NCBI RefSeq assembly: GCF_024804185.1
Contig: NZ_CP101657.1
Location: 124,001-188,000, forward strand
Reading direction: 5' to 3'
From: Wolbachia endosymbiont of Aedes albopictus
Lineage (GTDB): Bacteria > Pseudomonadota > Alphaproteobacteria > Rickettsiales > Anaplasmataceae
Length of the DNA stretch: 64,000 nt
The notes beneath the pieces are model-generated. The model was not told the DNA's origin and made no database searches. It worked only from the letters and a program-made list of their open reading frames with translations. Position numbers and translations under genes: made by a program. Of the stretch, positions 24,376-34,780 are shown piece by piece (positions within the stretch are counted from its first letter, which is position 1; each line of letters opens with the position of its first letter).

Positions 24376-25536
24376 TTAGAGGTGAAAAGATTTTATTTCT
24401 ACTGCCAACGCTAGTACTGCTAATTTGCCAACAATACTCCAAAGTGACAGAATTTTACCTTCCACAACCTGGCTAACATCATGAAACTCACAGTCAGTGG
24501 CATTCAAGCTAGAATATACATCTTTCCTGCTATTACATCGGTATAAGTAACATGTTGGAGTATCTCCTATATAGTATATTAGCGGTTCTGCAGAACTGCT
24601 TTTAAATATGTCAATGGTTGGTACACCTTCTTGTATAATAACGCTATTGATTGCTATTCCTTCTTTTATCTTTTTCATTTTATGACGCTTTTTTTTATTG
24701 AGATTTAATATTTCCTCTCCACTTGTTGCTGTTATAATGCCCATCCCATATGTGCCATTGCTTGCTTTGATAAAAACGTAAGGTTGTGTTTTTATTTCAT
24801 ATTCCTCATATTTTTTTTGCACTAGAGATAATATTTGGTCAACTTTAGTCGCTACTGCTCCTAGTGATGAATCATCATTAAAGTCAACTCCATTACAGCT
24901 TTCTGTAAGCACAGAAATAAGCCATGGGTCCATTTTAAATTCGCCACAAAATTCGGACACTAATTCTTGATAAATTTCAAAATACTTAAATTTCTGTCTG
25001 CTATGCCAACCGTATAGTGGGCTTGGTACTATATCTTGCTTTACGTCTTTTAGCGTGTCTGGAATGTGGCTCGTCATATCACGATTCAGTATAATAACAT
25101 CAGGCACAAATCCTGAAGTTGTCTTTAGCCGAGAGTTTTCTTTCACGATAGTTTCATATGGTTCTATTAAATTATATGCTTCGTTGTGAAAGAGGCCAAT
25201 TCTAGTTTCAAAACCTGCGAGCTGCAGTACTTTCTCTATAACAAATACGTTTTCTATATACATTTTATTTCGTGTGTAATTCTCCGGTATTATAAGAGTC
25301 TTTTTATGTTGTTTTGTTTCAAAATAACTTTTTATTAGTTTTGCTGCTGTTGCTCTTGATGTTTCACTTAGATTGTTGAATCCTGCAGGAAATAAATTAG
25401 CGTCCACTGGGGCAATTTTGTAGCTGGAGTTTCTAAGATCTATAGAGCTATAAAATGGCAATGTAAGGCCGTTAAATTTTGCCTCAAACCAATTATTTAT
25501 ACTTTTTTCCAAATCTGGGTGAATTATGTTTTGCAT
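24376..25536 (-). CDS. gshA: Glutamate-cysteine ligase, ATP-grasp-type proteobacterial family
   Basis: The product resembles the glutamate-cysteine ligase family found in many alpha- and gammaproteobacteria that lack the E. coli-type enzyme. It would make gamma-glutamylcysteine for glutathione. Supporting segments are PVDANLFPAGFNNL near residue 40, PPLYGWHSR-like SPLYGWHSRQKFKYFEIY, SCNGVDFNDD, and the ATP-binding-like VFIKASNGTYGMGI. The 386-residue length is slightly short and the C-terminus (KLAVLALAVEIK) is family-like. A glutathione S-transferase family protein lies at 43497. The assignment is from memory of the family. Confidence 0.7.
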   Translation of the reverse strand: MQNIIHPDLEKSINNWFEAKFNGLTLPFYSSIDLRNSSYKIAPVDANLFPAGFNNLSETSRATAAKLIKSYFETKQHKKTLIIPENYTRNKMYIENVFVIEKVLQLAGFETRIGLFHNEAYNLIEPYETIVKENSRLKTTSGFVPDVIILNRDMTSHIPDTLKDVKQDIVPSPLYGWHSRQKFKYFEIYQELVSEFCGEFKMDPWLISVLTESCNGVDFNDDSSLGAVATKVDQILSLVQKKYEEYEIKTQPYVFIKASNGTYGMGIITATSGEEILNLNKKKRHKMKKIKEGIAINSVIIQEGVPTIDIFKSSSAEPLIYYIGDTPTCYLYRCNSRKDVYSSLNATDCEFHDVSQVVEGKILSLWSIVGKLAVLALAVEIKSFHL

Positions 25537-25651
25537 CTACACTTTAAATGTTATAAGGAAGGTATTATATTATAAGCTATAATTAAACATATTTAGCAAA
25601 TTTGACTAAAGATTAAAGTATAATGAGATTCTTATTTGAAGTGATAGAAAA

Positions 25652-26206
25652 ATGATTCAACACGATAACAATAAAATGTATGGAACTACTATACTGTCAA
25701 TTAGAAAAGATAAAAGCGTAGTAGTAATAGGTGATGGACAGGTTTCACTGGGCCACACTGTTATAAAATCCGGAGCAAAAAAAGTTAGGCGTCTTTCTGG
25801 TGATTCTGTAATTGCCGGTTTTGCTGGAGCAACAGCCGATGCATTTACTCTCTTTGAAAGACTAGAATCTAAACTTGACAAGCACCCAGGGCAATTAATG
25901 AGAGCATGTGTTGAACTTGCAAAAGACTGGAGAATGGATAAATATCTGAGGAAATTAGAAGCTATGATGATTGTTGCAGATAAATCTATTTCATTAGTAA
26001 TTACGGGAACAGGTGATGTTCTTGAACCTGAAGATGGAATCGCAGCTATTGGCTCTGGGGGAAATTTTGCTCTATCTGCAGCAAGAGCTTTAATTGACAT
26101 TAAAGGAATATCAATAGAAGAGATTGCAAAAAAGGCTATGAAGATAGCTGGCGATATATGTGTTTATACAAATCATAATGTAGTTATTGAAAAGATAGAG
26201 GAGTGA
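25652..26206 (+). CDS. hslV: HslV protease subunit with N-terminal propeptide
   Basis: HslV is the proteasome-like peptidase of the HslUV complex; its catalytic nucleophile is an N-terminal threonine. The 184-residue product reads [11 protein letters not shown], then [13 protein letters not shown] and [20 protein letters not shown], diagnostic of HslV. Threonine at about position 12 must become the N-terminus, so the first 11 residues are a propeptide, as in several alphaproteobacteria. Its stop is followed one base later by the hslU start, a coupled operon. Confidence 0.95.
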   Translation: MIQHDNNKMYGTTILSIRKDKSVVVIGDGQVSLGHTVIKSGAKKVRRLSGDSVIAGFAGATADAFTLFERLESKLDKHPGQLMRACVELAKDWRMDKYLRKLEAMMIVADKSISLVITGTGDVLEPEDGIAAIGSGGNFALSAARALIDIKGISIEEIAKKAMKIAGDICVYTNHNVVIEKIEE

Positions 26207-26207
26207 T

Positions 26208-27698
26208 ATGTCTTCCAAGCAAAAAACTTTGTGCACTAATTTTTCCAATCATCCTATAACCCTTTCAGAAGGGCAGTCTTGTAGTAGTGACACCTATGAT
26301 GAAAAAAATGACCTCTATAAAGATACTAAGAGTGGTTTTGATTCAAATGACAGTGATATTCAAGTTAATGACAGCACTCAAGTTTTGTTAGATGACCTAC
26401 CACCACAGAAGATAGTTAAAGAATTAGATAGATTCATAATCGGACAGGATGATGCAAAGCGTGCTGTGGCTATTGCGCTCAGAAATCGTTGGCGTCGCAA
26501 TCAGGTTCCATTTCCATTGCGTGATGAAATCATACCTAAAAATATATTGATGATCGGTCATACAGGGGTTGGTAAAACTGAAATAGCTCGCCGCTTAGCA
26601 AAACTTGCCGGTGCACCGTTCATAAAAATTGAGGCAACGAAGTTTACTGAAATAGGATACGTTGGACGTGACGTTGATTCGATAATACGTGATTTAGTTG
26701 ATGTAGCAATAGTTTTAGTTAAAGAGAAAGCCCGTAAAGCCTTAGCTAAAAAGGCTTTAATTTTAGCTGAGAAAACAATAGTAAACTCTATGGTAGGCGA
26801 AAATGCAACCGAAGAGAGTAAAAAAAATTTTAGAGAAAGGTTGAGGAATAAAGAGTTTGAGGACGGAGAAGTTTCTATTAACGTCAGAGAGAGCAAGAGT
26901 ATGTTACCTACTTTCGATATACCAGGCATGCCAGGTGGGCAAGTTGGTGTGATGAATGTAACAGAAATAGTGGGCAAGATGTTTAACGGGAGCAAAAAAA
27001 CAAAAACTATTACGGTGAAGGTAAAAGAAGCGCGTGAAATATTAATTAATGAAGAAAGTGAAAGGCTAATGGATGAAGATAAGATAATCAAAGAAGCCAT
27101 TGATCTTGTTAGTAATGACGGTATAGTATTTTTGGATGAAATAGACAAAATTGCAGCGCGTACAGAAGTAAAAGGTGAAGTAAACAGAGAAGGAGTGCAA
27201 CGCGATCTGTTACCACTACTTGAAGGAACAACTGTTACAACTAAGTATGGCCATGTAAAAACAGACTATATATTATTTATTGCATCTGGTGCTTTTCATC
27301 AGTCTAAACCATCTGACCTCTTACCGGAATTACAGGGCAGATTACCGATCAGGGTAGAACTTAAGGCACTTACTCAAGAAGATTTAATAAGAATATTAAA
27401 GGAACCAGAATCTAGTTTGTTAAAGCAGTACATAGCTTTAATGAAAACAGAAAATGTGACGCTTGAGTTCACTAATGATGGTATAAAAACCATAGCTGAA
27501 ATAGCGTTTACAGTTAATAGGCAAGTGGAAAATATAGGCGCAAGAAGGCTTCACACTATCATGGAGAAGCTTTTAGATGAAATAAGTTTCACTGCTTCTG
27601 AGAAAAATAGCGAAAAATTCATTATAGACAGCAAGTATGTAAAAGATAAACTTGAGTCAATTTCGAAGCAGCTTGATTTATCTAAGTTTATACTTTAG
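26208..27698 (+). CDS. hslU: HslU ATPase subunit with about 63-residue N-terminal extension
   Basis: HslU is the AAA+ unfoldase feeding HslV. The 496-residue protein has Walker A GHTGVGKT (117-124), the I-domain, Walker [12 protein letters not shown], the sensor region [23 protein letters not shown] and the HslV-docking C-terminal tail DLSKFIL. Normal HslU begins near [17 protein letters not shown]; here that starts at about residue 65. The preceding segment is Ser/Asp/Asn-rich, hydrophilic and without an alternative ATG before the core. The first ATG sits one base after the hslV stop. Confidence 0.94.
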   Translation: MSSKQKTLCTNFSNHPITLSEGQSCSSDTYDEKNDLYKDTKSGFDSNDSDIQVNDSTQVLLDDLPPQKIVKELDRFIIGQDDAKRAVAIALRNRWRRNQVPFPLRDEIIPKNILMIGHTGVGKTEIARRLAKLAGAPFIKIEATKFTEIGYVGRDVDSIIRDLVDVAIVLVKEKARKALAKKALILAEKTIVNSMVGENATEESKKNFRERLRNKEFEDGEVSINVRESKSMLPTFDIPGMPGGQVGVMNVTEIVGKMFNGSKKTKTITVKVKEAREILINEESERLMDEDKIIKEAIDLVSNDGIVFLDEIDKIAARTEVKGEVNREGVQRDLLPLLEGTTVTTKYGHVKTDYILFIASGAFHQSKPSDLLPELQGRLPIRVELKALTQEDLIRILKEPESSLLKQYIALMKTENVTLEFTNDGIKTIAEIAFTVNRQVENIGARRLHTIMEKLLDEISFTASEKNSEKFIIDSKYVKDKLESISKQLDLSKFIL

Positions 27699-27763
27699 GA
27701 AAAACCTACTTTAAGTAGTATAGAGAGTATTCAGAAGATCAGCCAGTAAGCCTAAAATTTCAG

Positions 27764-28702
27764 CTATAGTTCTTTAGGACGTTTTTCAACAGTAGAATGG
27801 TGTGCTGCGACCTCTTGCTTAATATCTAAGCTTAAGTCAATTATTGAGATATTTTCTTCATCATAATCTATGCCTTTTATTAACATATCGTCAGTAATAG
27901 TCAAAAGGTCAGGCGGAGAAAGAATAGTTCTTTTATTACCAGCTCTCATTCCCACAACTCCAAGCTCTATAGCAAGTGGTATTTTTTTATCGCCAACCCT
28001 AAATTGCACTGTTTGATCTTTAACTATATATTCCCCATTATGCTCCTTTACACTATATTTAACTGATATCTCATCACCGCACCTTACTTGTTTTCCAGTC
28101 TTGTTAATTAAGTCATTAAAAACCATCAGATTATTCACTGAGTCGGGATATTTATCCTTTACTTCGATCAGTTTGACGTAATAAGAATTAAAATTCACTT
28201 TGTTATCATTGGCAATAGTAACTACACGCTCTCCGCCTTCTTTCATACCTATCACCCCTAAACCCACTTCTTTTAGGTCATCTTGACCTATTTTCAAAGT
28301 AACATCAGAAACTTTGCTAGGGGGTGTTGTTAAGCTATTATTAGAAATTTTATATATTTGCAGTAGGACTTCCAGGCCGCAGAAAGCCTTGCTGCCACTG
28401 CCTTCAGTAATTTCATAAAAATTTATCGAATCTTCTTCCTTTTGCTGCGTCATTTCTTCTAAATATTCTGTTAGCCCATGCTTTTCAATATAGCGGTCGA
28501 GTGCTGATTCAAGTATTGGCTTCACTAGATAATGTGCTATTGTCTGTATCAAACCACTATGCGTGGCACTTATCTCATAAAGCTTATCCTTTTTTTCCGG
28601 TTTACCTTTGTTTATATATACAATAGTAAACATAAAAGCAGAGGTTAAAGTGAGAATCATTACTATGGAAATAAGCATTTGTAATATAATTTTTCTAACC
28701 AT
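27764..28702 (-). CDS. Membrane-anchored protein with two FKBP-like domains
   Basis: The 312-residue product has an N-terminal membrane anchor (about 5-28) and two domains resembling FKBP-type prolyl isomerases. The second (about 205-290) reads VRCGDEISVKYSV, then VGDKKIPLAIELGVVGMRAGNKRTILSPP, the family pattern. The first (about 100-190) is more degenerate, with IGQDDLKEVGLGVIGMKEGGERVVTI. Active-site aromatic residues look poorly conserved, so it may be a chaperone rather than an active isomerase (inference). Its start overlaps the end of ispA by 8 nt, implying cotranslation. Confidence 0.65.
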   Translation of the reverse strand: MVRKIILQMLISIVMILTLTSAFMFTIVYINKGKPEKKDKLYEISATHSGLIQTIAHYLVKPILESALDRYIEKHGLTEYLEEMTQQKEEDSINFYEITEGSGSKAFCGLEVLLQIYKISNNSLTTPPSKVSDVTLKIGQDDLKEVGLGVIGMKEGGERVVTIANDNKVNFNSYYVKLIEVKDKYPDSVNNLMVFNDLINKTGKQVRCGDEISVKYSVKEHNGEYIVKDQTVQFRVGDKKIPLAIELGVVGMRAGNKRTILSPPDLLTITDDMLIKGIDYDEENISIIDLSLDIKQEVAAHHSTVEKRPKEL

Positions 28703-29486
28703 CTTTCCTTACTTGATTCAATAAATCATATAAATAATTAGTATCCCCTGAAAGCGCACTCAAATTATCCAAGCCTTGTTTAAAGAGGGCGTCTATATAG
28801 TCCTCTACTTCACTTTTACCAAGTAAAGACATTAAATTATTTGTTTTATCTTGTTCGTAATCTTTAATATCATCCTTAGCTTGAAAGATAAGCCCTAGGT
28901 TTATCCCGTAGTTATATAACGCTTTACGTTGCTTATCTGTAGCATTCCCTATTATAGCACCTATTTCACATGAAGCTGCAAATAGTTTTGCGGTTTTCAT
29001 CAAATGAATTTCTTTTATTTTGTTAAAATCTGCACCAATATCTAAAACCTGTCCTCCTACCATTCCCCTAATTCCTATTGCTTGAGAGAGCACTTTTATG
29101 ATCTCACAGCGTTTCTCATTTAACGAAGATAATACCTCAAAAGCCAGAGTAAGTAGTCCATCTCCGGCAAGCACCGCTGTTGCTTCATCAAATTTTTTAT
29201 GGCAGCTTAGCTGGCTTCTGCGAGTATCACTGTTGTCCATGCATGGTAAATCATCGTGAATTAGAGAGTAAGCATGAACAAATTCAATTGCTGCAGCAAC
29301 TGATATTACTTTTTTAGCTTCTGCGTTAAACACTCGCGATGAAGCTACGACTAAAAAGGATCGTATATGTTTTGCAGGAGCAAGGAGTATATAACGCATA
29401 GCTGATATAAGCTTATTCTCGCTATTTTCGGGTAAGAGTTTATTTACTTCTACAATAAGCAAATTTTTTGTTGTTTCGTCTAGCAT
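28695..29486 (-). CDS. ispA: Polyprenyl (farnesyl/geranyl) diphosphate synthase
   Basis: This trans-isoprenyl diphosphate synthase elongates DMAPP with IPP, supplying quinone and undecaprenyl precursors. The 263-residue product has the first aspartate-rich motif HDDLPCMDNSD (first DDxxxxD type), RRSQLSCHKKFDEA, GGQVLDI and the second motif KDDIKDYEQD. It is a little shorter than the 290-300 residues usual for IspA, mainly at the C-terminus. It is the upstream gene of a two-gene minus-strand unit with the FKBP-like protein. Confidence 0.9.
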   Translation of the reverse strand: MLDETTKNLLIVEVNKLLPENSENKLISAMRYILLAPAKHIRSFLVVASSRVFNAEAKKVISVAAAIEFVHAYSLIHDDLPCMDNSDTRRSQLSCHKKFDEATAVLAGDGLLTLAFEVLSSLNEKRCEIIKVLSQAIGIRGMVGGQVLDIGADFNKIKEIHLMKTAKLFAASCEIGAIIGNATDKQRKALYNYGINLGLIFQAKDDIKDYEQDKTNNLMSLLGKSEVEDYIDALFKQGLDNLSALSGDTNYLYDLLNQVRKDG

Positions 29487-29619
29487 TTTTGAATTGTTAA
29501 TTGTTTAGCACGTAACGCTAGCCAGCTAGGGCAGTAGAAAACTTTGCTGTAGTTTACCAGTTATAAAAGATATTGCAAACATAAAAATTTTTTATAACAT
29601 CAAAGAATAGGTTATTTTT

Positions 29620-29892
29620 TTGGTAAGAAATGTGAATAGCGAACTAGCAAAGAGCACTGGAGAAGACATAGAAGAGAAAGTGAAAAAGATTATACTAGAG
29701 CACATTAGTAAGGATGTAGAGAAATTCAACGGCTCTTCAAAGCTTTCAGAGCATGGTGCAGACAGTTTAGATGCAGTTGAAATCATCATGGCAGCAGAAG
29801 AAGAGTTCGGAATAGAAATTCCAGATGAAGACGCACAAAAAATGGAAACTATGGAGCAAATAGTTGAGTACATTAATAATAAAAAAGGCTAA
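29620..29892 (+). CDS. acpP: Acyl carrier protein
   Basis: ACP carries growing fatty acyl chains on a phosphopantetheine attached to the serine of the DSL motif; here the context is EHGADSLDAVEIIMAAEEEFGIEIPDE split across helix II. The C-terminal helix TMEQIVEYINNKKG is typical. The start is uncertain: TTG 29620 gives 90 residues and GTG 29632 gives 86; the family core begins after either. fabF follows 13 nt downstream, the common acpP-fabF arrangement. Confidence 0.94.
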   Translation: MVRNVNSELAKSTGEDIEEKVKKIILEHISKDVEKFNGSSKLSEHGADSLDAVEIIMAAEEEFGIEIPDEDAQKMETMEQIVEYINNKKG

Positions 29893-29905
29893 TAGTTAGT
29901 GTTAA

Positions 29906-31177
29906 ATGAGCAGAAGGGTAGTAGTCACTGGTGTTGGGTTAATCACTCCACTAGCTGCAGATGTTGATAATACTTGGTCAAGGCTAATAAAAAGTGAGTC
30001 TGGCATAAAAGCAATCAATGCAGATAGATTTGACTCTTCTGATCTTGCTTGCAAGGTTGCAGGGCAGGTGCCTGTGCAATCCGATAACATTGAGAATTAC
30101 TTTAATCCTGTAGGTTATATTTCTGAGAAAGACTCAAAAAGGACAGATCGTTTTATCCATTATGGTATTGCAGCAGCTATTCAGGCAATAGGTGACTCAT
30201 TAATTTTGGAAAGCCAAAATATCAATCGGGAGCGTATTGGTGTGACTATTGGCTCTGGTATAGGTGGTCTACCATCAATTCAGGAAAATGTTATTACCAT
30301 GCAGGAAAAAGGGCCCAGACATGTCAGTCCATTTTTTGTCCCTGCAAGTCTAATAAATTTGATATCTGGCCATATTTCTATTAAATATGAATTTACAGGT
30401 CCAAATGATTCAGCAGTAACCGCATGTGCAACAGGTGCGCATGCAATCATAAATTCAGCAAGAACTATAAAACTTGGTGAAGCGGATATTATGATTGCAG
30501 GTGGAGCAGAAAGTGCACTGTGTAGAGTTGGAATTGCAGGTTTTGCGTCTATGAAGGCGTTATCAACTAAATTCAATGATAAACCGGAAGAAGCTTCAAG
30601 GCCATGGGATGCAGAACGCGATGGTTTTGTTATGGGTGAAGGAGCAGGTATATTGGTGCTGGAGGAATATGAACATGCAAAAAAAAGGGGGGCAAAAATA
30701 CATGCTGAACTGGTTGGGTACGGACTCACAGGAGATGCGCACCACATTACAGCACCACAGCCAGAAGGAAGAGGCGCATTTAAGGCAATGCAGCTTGCCT
30801 TAAAAAGTGCGCAAATTAATCCAAATCAAGTAGGATATATCAATGCACATGGAACTTCAACGCCACTTGGAGATAAAATTGAAGTAATAGCAATGAAACA
30901 GTTATTTGGTGACTACGTTTATAAAATACCTGTTTCTTCAACTAAATCTTCTATAGGACATTTACTTGGTGCTGCAGGGAGCGTTGAAGCAATATTCAGC
31001 ATTCTTGCGTTAAATAATGGAATTATTCCGCCAACCTTAAATTTACATAAACCTTCAGAAGGATGTGCTTTAAATTTTGTACCGTTTAAAGCTCAGGAGC
31101 ATAAAATTCAATATGCACTTTCTAATTCGTTTGGTTTTGGTGGCACTAATGCATCGCTCATCTTTGGACAAGTGTAA
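29906..31177 (+). CDS. fabF: 3-oxoacyl-ACP synthase II
   Basis: FabF condenses malonyl-ACP with acyl-ACP in fatty acid elongation. The 423-residue protein has the thiolase-fold nucleophile Cys174 in TACATGAHAI, and the two conserved histidine segments HGTSTPLGD and SSIGHLLGAAGS, followed by NSFGFGGTNAS at the C-terminus. Length is normal. It is directly downstream of acpP and likely cotranscribed with it. Confidence 0.96.
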   Translation: MSRRVVVTGVGLITPLAADVDNTWSRLIKSESGIKAINADRFDSSDLACKVAGQVPVQSDNIENYFNPVGYISEKDSKRTDRFIHYGIAAAIQAIGDSLILESQNINRERIGVTIGSGIGGLPSIQENVITMQEKGPRHVSPFFVPASLINLISGHISIKYEFTGPNDSAVTACATGAHAIINSARTIKLGEADIMIAGGAESALCRVGIAGFASMKALSTKFNDKPEEASRPWDAERDGFVMGEGAGILVLEEYEHAKKRGAKIHAELVGYGLTGDAHHITAPQPEGRGAFKAMQLALKSAQINPNQVGYINAHGTSTPLGDKIEVIAMKQLFGDYVYKIPVSSTKSSIGHLLGAAGSVEAIFSILALNNGIIPPTLNLHKPSEGCALNFVPFKAQEHKIQYALSNSFGFGGTNASLIFGQV

Positions 31178-31299
31178 TCAATTTTGCTGCTGAATAGCTA
31201 AAATGTACGAACATTATGATCTGTGATAGCTATATTATCTGTAATTTGCCTTTTACTGTCTATTTACTATACTTATTTGGTAAGATCTAGCTTAATTAA

Positions 31300-32577
31300 A
31301 TGCACAAAATATTAGTCAGTAGTAACCATAAACCTCTGGTCGGAAAAATCAAGATTAATGGCTCAAAAAATGCTGTTTTACCAATAATGGCAGCAAGTCT
31401 ATTGAGTAGCTTCTCGGTAATTTTGCATAATGTACCTGATTTAATTGATGTGCATCTAATGTCTAAGCTGCTTGAGAGTCTTGGAGCGAAAGTGAATTTT
31501 ACACGCAATAAAGATTATAAAGCAAATCATACTTTGCAAATTGACTGCAGTAATATCAACAATCACGTAATGTCACACGAAACTGCAAGTAAGCTGCGAG
31601 CATCTCTTTTAATGCTAGGTCCAATTCTCAGTAGATTTGGTAAAATCATAACAGTCTTTCCTGGTGGGTGCAATATTGGAAAGCGTCCCGTTGATATGCA
31701 TATCAAAGCATTAGAAGAAATGGGAGCTAAAATTGAAGTTGAAGGCTGTAATATAATTGCAACAGTGAAAGGAAAGCTACAAGGAAAAGCAGTTATACTT
31801 GAGAAAATAAGCGTTGGTGCAACAGAAAATGTAATAATGGCAGCAACACTTGCAGAAGGAGTGACAATAATAAACAATGCTGCAAAGGAGCCGGAAGTTC
31901 TTGATTTAATAGAGTTCCTAAAGAAAATGGGTGCTAATATTGAGATTAGTGATACAAGGATCACAATAACAGGAGTTGAAGCATTAAATGGATGTGTTCA
32001 TAAAATAATACCAGATCGCATAGAAGCAGGCACCTATGCACTAGCTGCTATAATAACTGGTGGTAAGTTGGAGTTAGAAGGAATAAGTCTATCTGATATA
32101 AGATGTATTGTGAATGAATTGAAGGATATAGGGGCTAATGTTGAAATATATAATGAGGGGGTTATGATTTCCAGAAAAAATTGCTCTATTAGGTCTGCTA
32201 ACATTGCAACAGATCCATACCCCAACTTTCCCAGTGATATGCAACCACAACTGATGTCTGCAATGTGCATCGCTGACGGGATATCAGTAATTGAAGAGAA
32301 CATTTTTGAAAATAGATTTGCACATGTAGATGAATTGAGAAAGTTAGGCGCTAATATCAGCATCGAAAAAAGCAAAGCTACTATAAGTGGAATAAAAAGC
32401 TTATCTGGAGCTAATCTGTGTGCCACTGATTTAAGGTCAACAGCAGCTTTGGTACTTGCTTCTTTGGTAGCTGGTGGAGAAACTACAATAAATAATTCGC
32501 ATCATTTATGGAGAGGATATGAGGCAATGCATGAAAAACTTAATTCATGTGGAGCTGATATTTCCATTTCATCTTGA
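31300..32577 (+). CDS. murA: UDP-N-acetylglucosamine 1-carboxyvinyltransferase
   Basis: MurA catalyses the first committed step of peptidoglycan (lipid II) precursor synthesis. The 425-residue product has the N-terminal INGSKNAVLPIMAASLL, the active-site loop PGGCNIGKRPVDMH with Cys124 (the fosfomycin target), PDRIEAGTYALAA and YPNFPSDMQPQ. The cysteine rather than aspartate predicts fosfomycin-sensitive chemistry. Wolbachia retain lipid II synthesis (known). thyX starts 9 nt after its stop. Confidence 0.95.
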   Translation: MHKILVSSNHKPLVGKIKINGSKNAVLPIMAASLLSSFSVILHNVPDLIDVHLMSKLLESLGAKVNFTRNKDYKANHTLQIDCSNINNHVMSHETASKLRASLLMLGPILSRFGKIITVFPGGCNIGKRPVDMHIKALEEMGAKIEVEGCNIIATVKGKLQGKAVILEKISVGATENVIMAATLAEGVTIINNAAKEPEVLDLIEFLKKMGANIEISDTRITITGVEALNGCVHKIIPDRIEAGTYALAAIITGGKLELEGISLSDIRCIVNELKDIGANVEIYNEGVMISRKNCSIRSANIATDPYPNFPSDMQPQLMSAMCIADGISVIEENIFENRFAHVDELRKLGANISIEKSKATISGIKSLSGANLCATDLRSTAALVLASLVAGGETTINNSHHLWRGYEAMHEKLNSCGADISISS

Positions 32578-32586
32578 GGATATTTT

Positions 32587-33441
32587 ATGAATGAAGCAAC
32601 TAAACGAACTACAGTAAAAGAAATAGATGAAATCTTATATGAAGAACATAAGGTATTAGACCATGGATTTATTCGAGTAGTGGATTATATGGGCTCTGAT
32701 AGCGCTATAGTTCAAGCTGCTCGTGTTTCTTATGGCAAGGGAACAAAACAGATAAGTCAGGATGAAGCACTTATAAAGTATTTAATGAGACATCATCATA
32801 CAACTCCATTTGAAATGTGTGAAATTAAGTTTCACGTGAAACTTCCAATTTTTGTTGCAAGGCAATGGATAAGGCATAGAACTGCAAATGTAAATGAATA
32901 TTCGGCAAGATATTCAATACTTGACAATGAATTTTATATACCAAAACCAGAACAGATTGCAAAACAATCTGATAATAATAAACAAGGTAGCGGTGAAGCT
33001 TTTGATCCGGATACCTCAAAGAAAATAATAGATTCTCTAATAAATGACTCTAATTTAGTATATTCTCATTATGAAAAATTTATTGAGCAGGGGCTTGCAA
33101 GAGAAATTGCCCGAACCAACCTAACGCTTAATTACTACACACAATTTTATTGGAAAATAGATCTGCATAACCTTCTTCATTTTTTGAAGCTTAGAGCTGA
33201 TAAGCACGCCCAATATGAAATCAGAGTTTATGCAGAAGTTATGTTGGATATAATAAAAAAATGGGTTCCACTGGCCTACAATGCCTTTGCTGAATATTGC
33301 CTAGAATCAGCTTTTATTTCAAGAACTGGTCTAAAAATAATTCGCAAATTAATTAAAGGGGAAAACGTTACTAAAGAAGAAAGTAATATTGGTAAAAGAG
33401 AATGGGACGAGCTGATGTCTATACTCGATAAACAATCTTAA
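32587..33441 (+). CDS. thyX: Flavin-dependent thymidylate synthase
   Basis: ThyX makes dTMP from dUMP using FAD and methylene-tetrahydrofolate. The signature [13 protein letters not shown] (96-108) matches the family RHRxxSxNxxSxR with Asn in place of the first Ser, and [26 protein letters not shown] context precedes it. The C-terminal [21 protein letters not shown] includes the conserved substrate-binding arginines. At 284 residues it is typical of Rickettsiales ThyX. It follows murA by 9 nt and folC lies further on at 38836. Confidence 0.95.
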   Translation: MNEATKRTTVKEIDEILYEEHKVLDHGFIRVVDYMGSDSAIVQAARVSYGKGTKQISQDEALIKYLMRHHHTTPFEMCEIKFHVKLPIFVARQWIRHRTANVNEYSARYSILDNEFYIPKPEQIAKQSDNNKQGSGEAFDPDTSKKIIDSLINDSNLVYSHYEKFIEQGLAREIARTNLTLNYYTQFYWKIDLHNLLHFLKLRADKHAQYEIRVYAEVMLDIIKKWVPLAYNAFAEYCLESAFISRTGLKIIRKLIKGENVTKEESNIGKREWDELMSILDKQS

Positions 33442-33484
33442 AGATAAAGGCATACGCATAAATCTTTATAGCAATTGTACATAT

Positions 33485-34666
33485 TTATAGATTTATAGGT
33501 GTAAGCAACAATTTACCAGTATTGTTATCAACTGATATATCAATTATTTTTGAGTTTGTTCTTTCTGTTGTTTCATAAAGTTCCTCAGCTTTCTTTAACA
33601 TTAATGTTGCATTTCTAAGCGTAACGTAAATCTCACAATAGTCTGGAGAGTTTTCAATATACATATTATATGAATAAAAATTTACAGCCAGTTCTACTGC
33701 CCTACAAATTTCCTCTGATGTAAAATTAGCAACTCCTGTATTAGGACAAAAGCCAACGGCTCCTCTATTAGGGTCAAAAAATATGTATTTACCATTCTCT
33801 GCTTTATATGCCAACATAGAATGTGCAATATTCTCATCATCACTACCTCCTTCATTACAAGCATAACAGGAGAAATTAAATTCTAAGTAGCATTCTATCT
33901 CTACATTATCCAAAGCACACTTGACTTTTTCTTGATTAATATGAACCCATATTTCTGTTGATGATAAATCATTACACTCTTGTTCATATATTGTCTTGTC
34001 ATAAAATTGATCTCCCTCACGTCTCTCAATGCTCTGAATATGAAGAATAGGTAAGAATTGCAACAAGATCTGCGTCATCAACAATTCAGTTGTTTGTTCT
34101 TTTCTTCAATCAATATAATCTATAAAATCTTGTTCAGGTACAACATCAGCAGACCTGAGAAATCCAGCAAAGTCTCCCATATTCTTTAATTCTAAAAGAG
34201 TAATAAAATAATTTAATGGATGACATAGGCCATCTTCAGGATCAAAACCCAAAATTTCCTCAAATCTATCTTTTAAGTGTACAAGTTTTGATATGCTATC
34301 TGACATAAAATCATTCAAATTAAATTGAATAGCTTTCTCACTTTTAAACAGTTTTTTGTATTGTTTACTAGGTGATAAAATTGGTGCTTTATATACATAT
34401 CTACCATTCTCTCTATGTATACCTTCTACATCTCTAATGATGCCTTGTTTCACATTTTTACTAATGGCAGATTTGTTTTCATGATCTCTTATATTGGTAG
34501 TTTGATTTAAAAATTTCACTACTTCTTGCCCTGAAAAAATTCTATCAATTTCTTCATTTGCAATTTTGAAAAATACTTTAATTTGAGAGTTATCTTCGGA
34601 AGTATAAACTTTTAATATATTAGACTCAGTAATACTATTAATATATTTCTTAACGTATCTTGGCAT
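33485..34666 (-). pseudogene. YopT/C58-like cysteine protease effector split by an in-frame TGA
   Basis: Two frames (34666-34106 and 34084-33485) lie in the same reading frame, separated only by a TGA at 34106-34108 after DFIDYID; the next codons read RKEQTTELLMTQ. Joined, the protein would be about 393 residues. It then has a candidate clan-CA triad: Cys148 in DGLCHPLNYF, His282 in NIAHSMLAY and Asp298 in FFDPNRGAV. The His-to-Asp spacing of 16 equals that of YopT as I recall it. YopT-type proteases cleave host Rho GTPases; that target is inference only. The downstream piece may still be translated, but without the cysteine it should be inactive. Confidence 0.55.
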
Positions 34667-34780
34667 ATTAATTATTTAAATTATTAGCTATATAAGCTAA
34701 TAATATAATAATTCACACCATTGGGCAATTAATATTTTAATAAAATACTTATTAAATTTAATTTGTTATACTAATATTGA

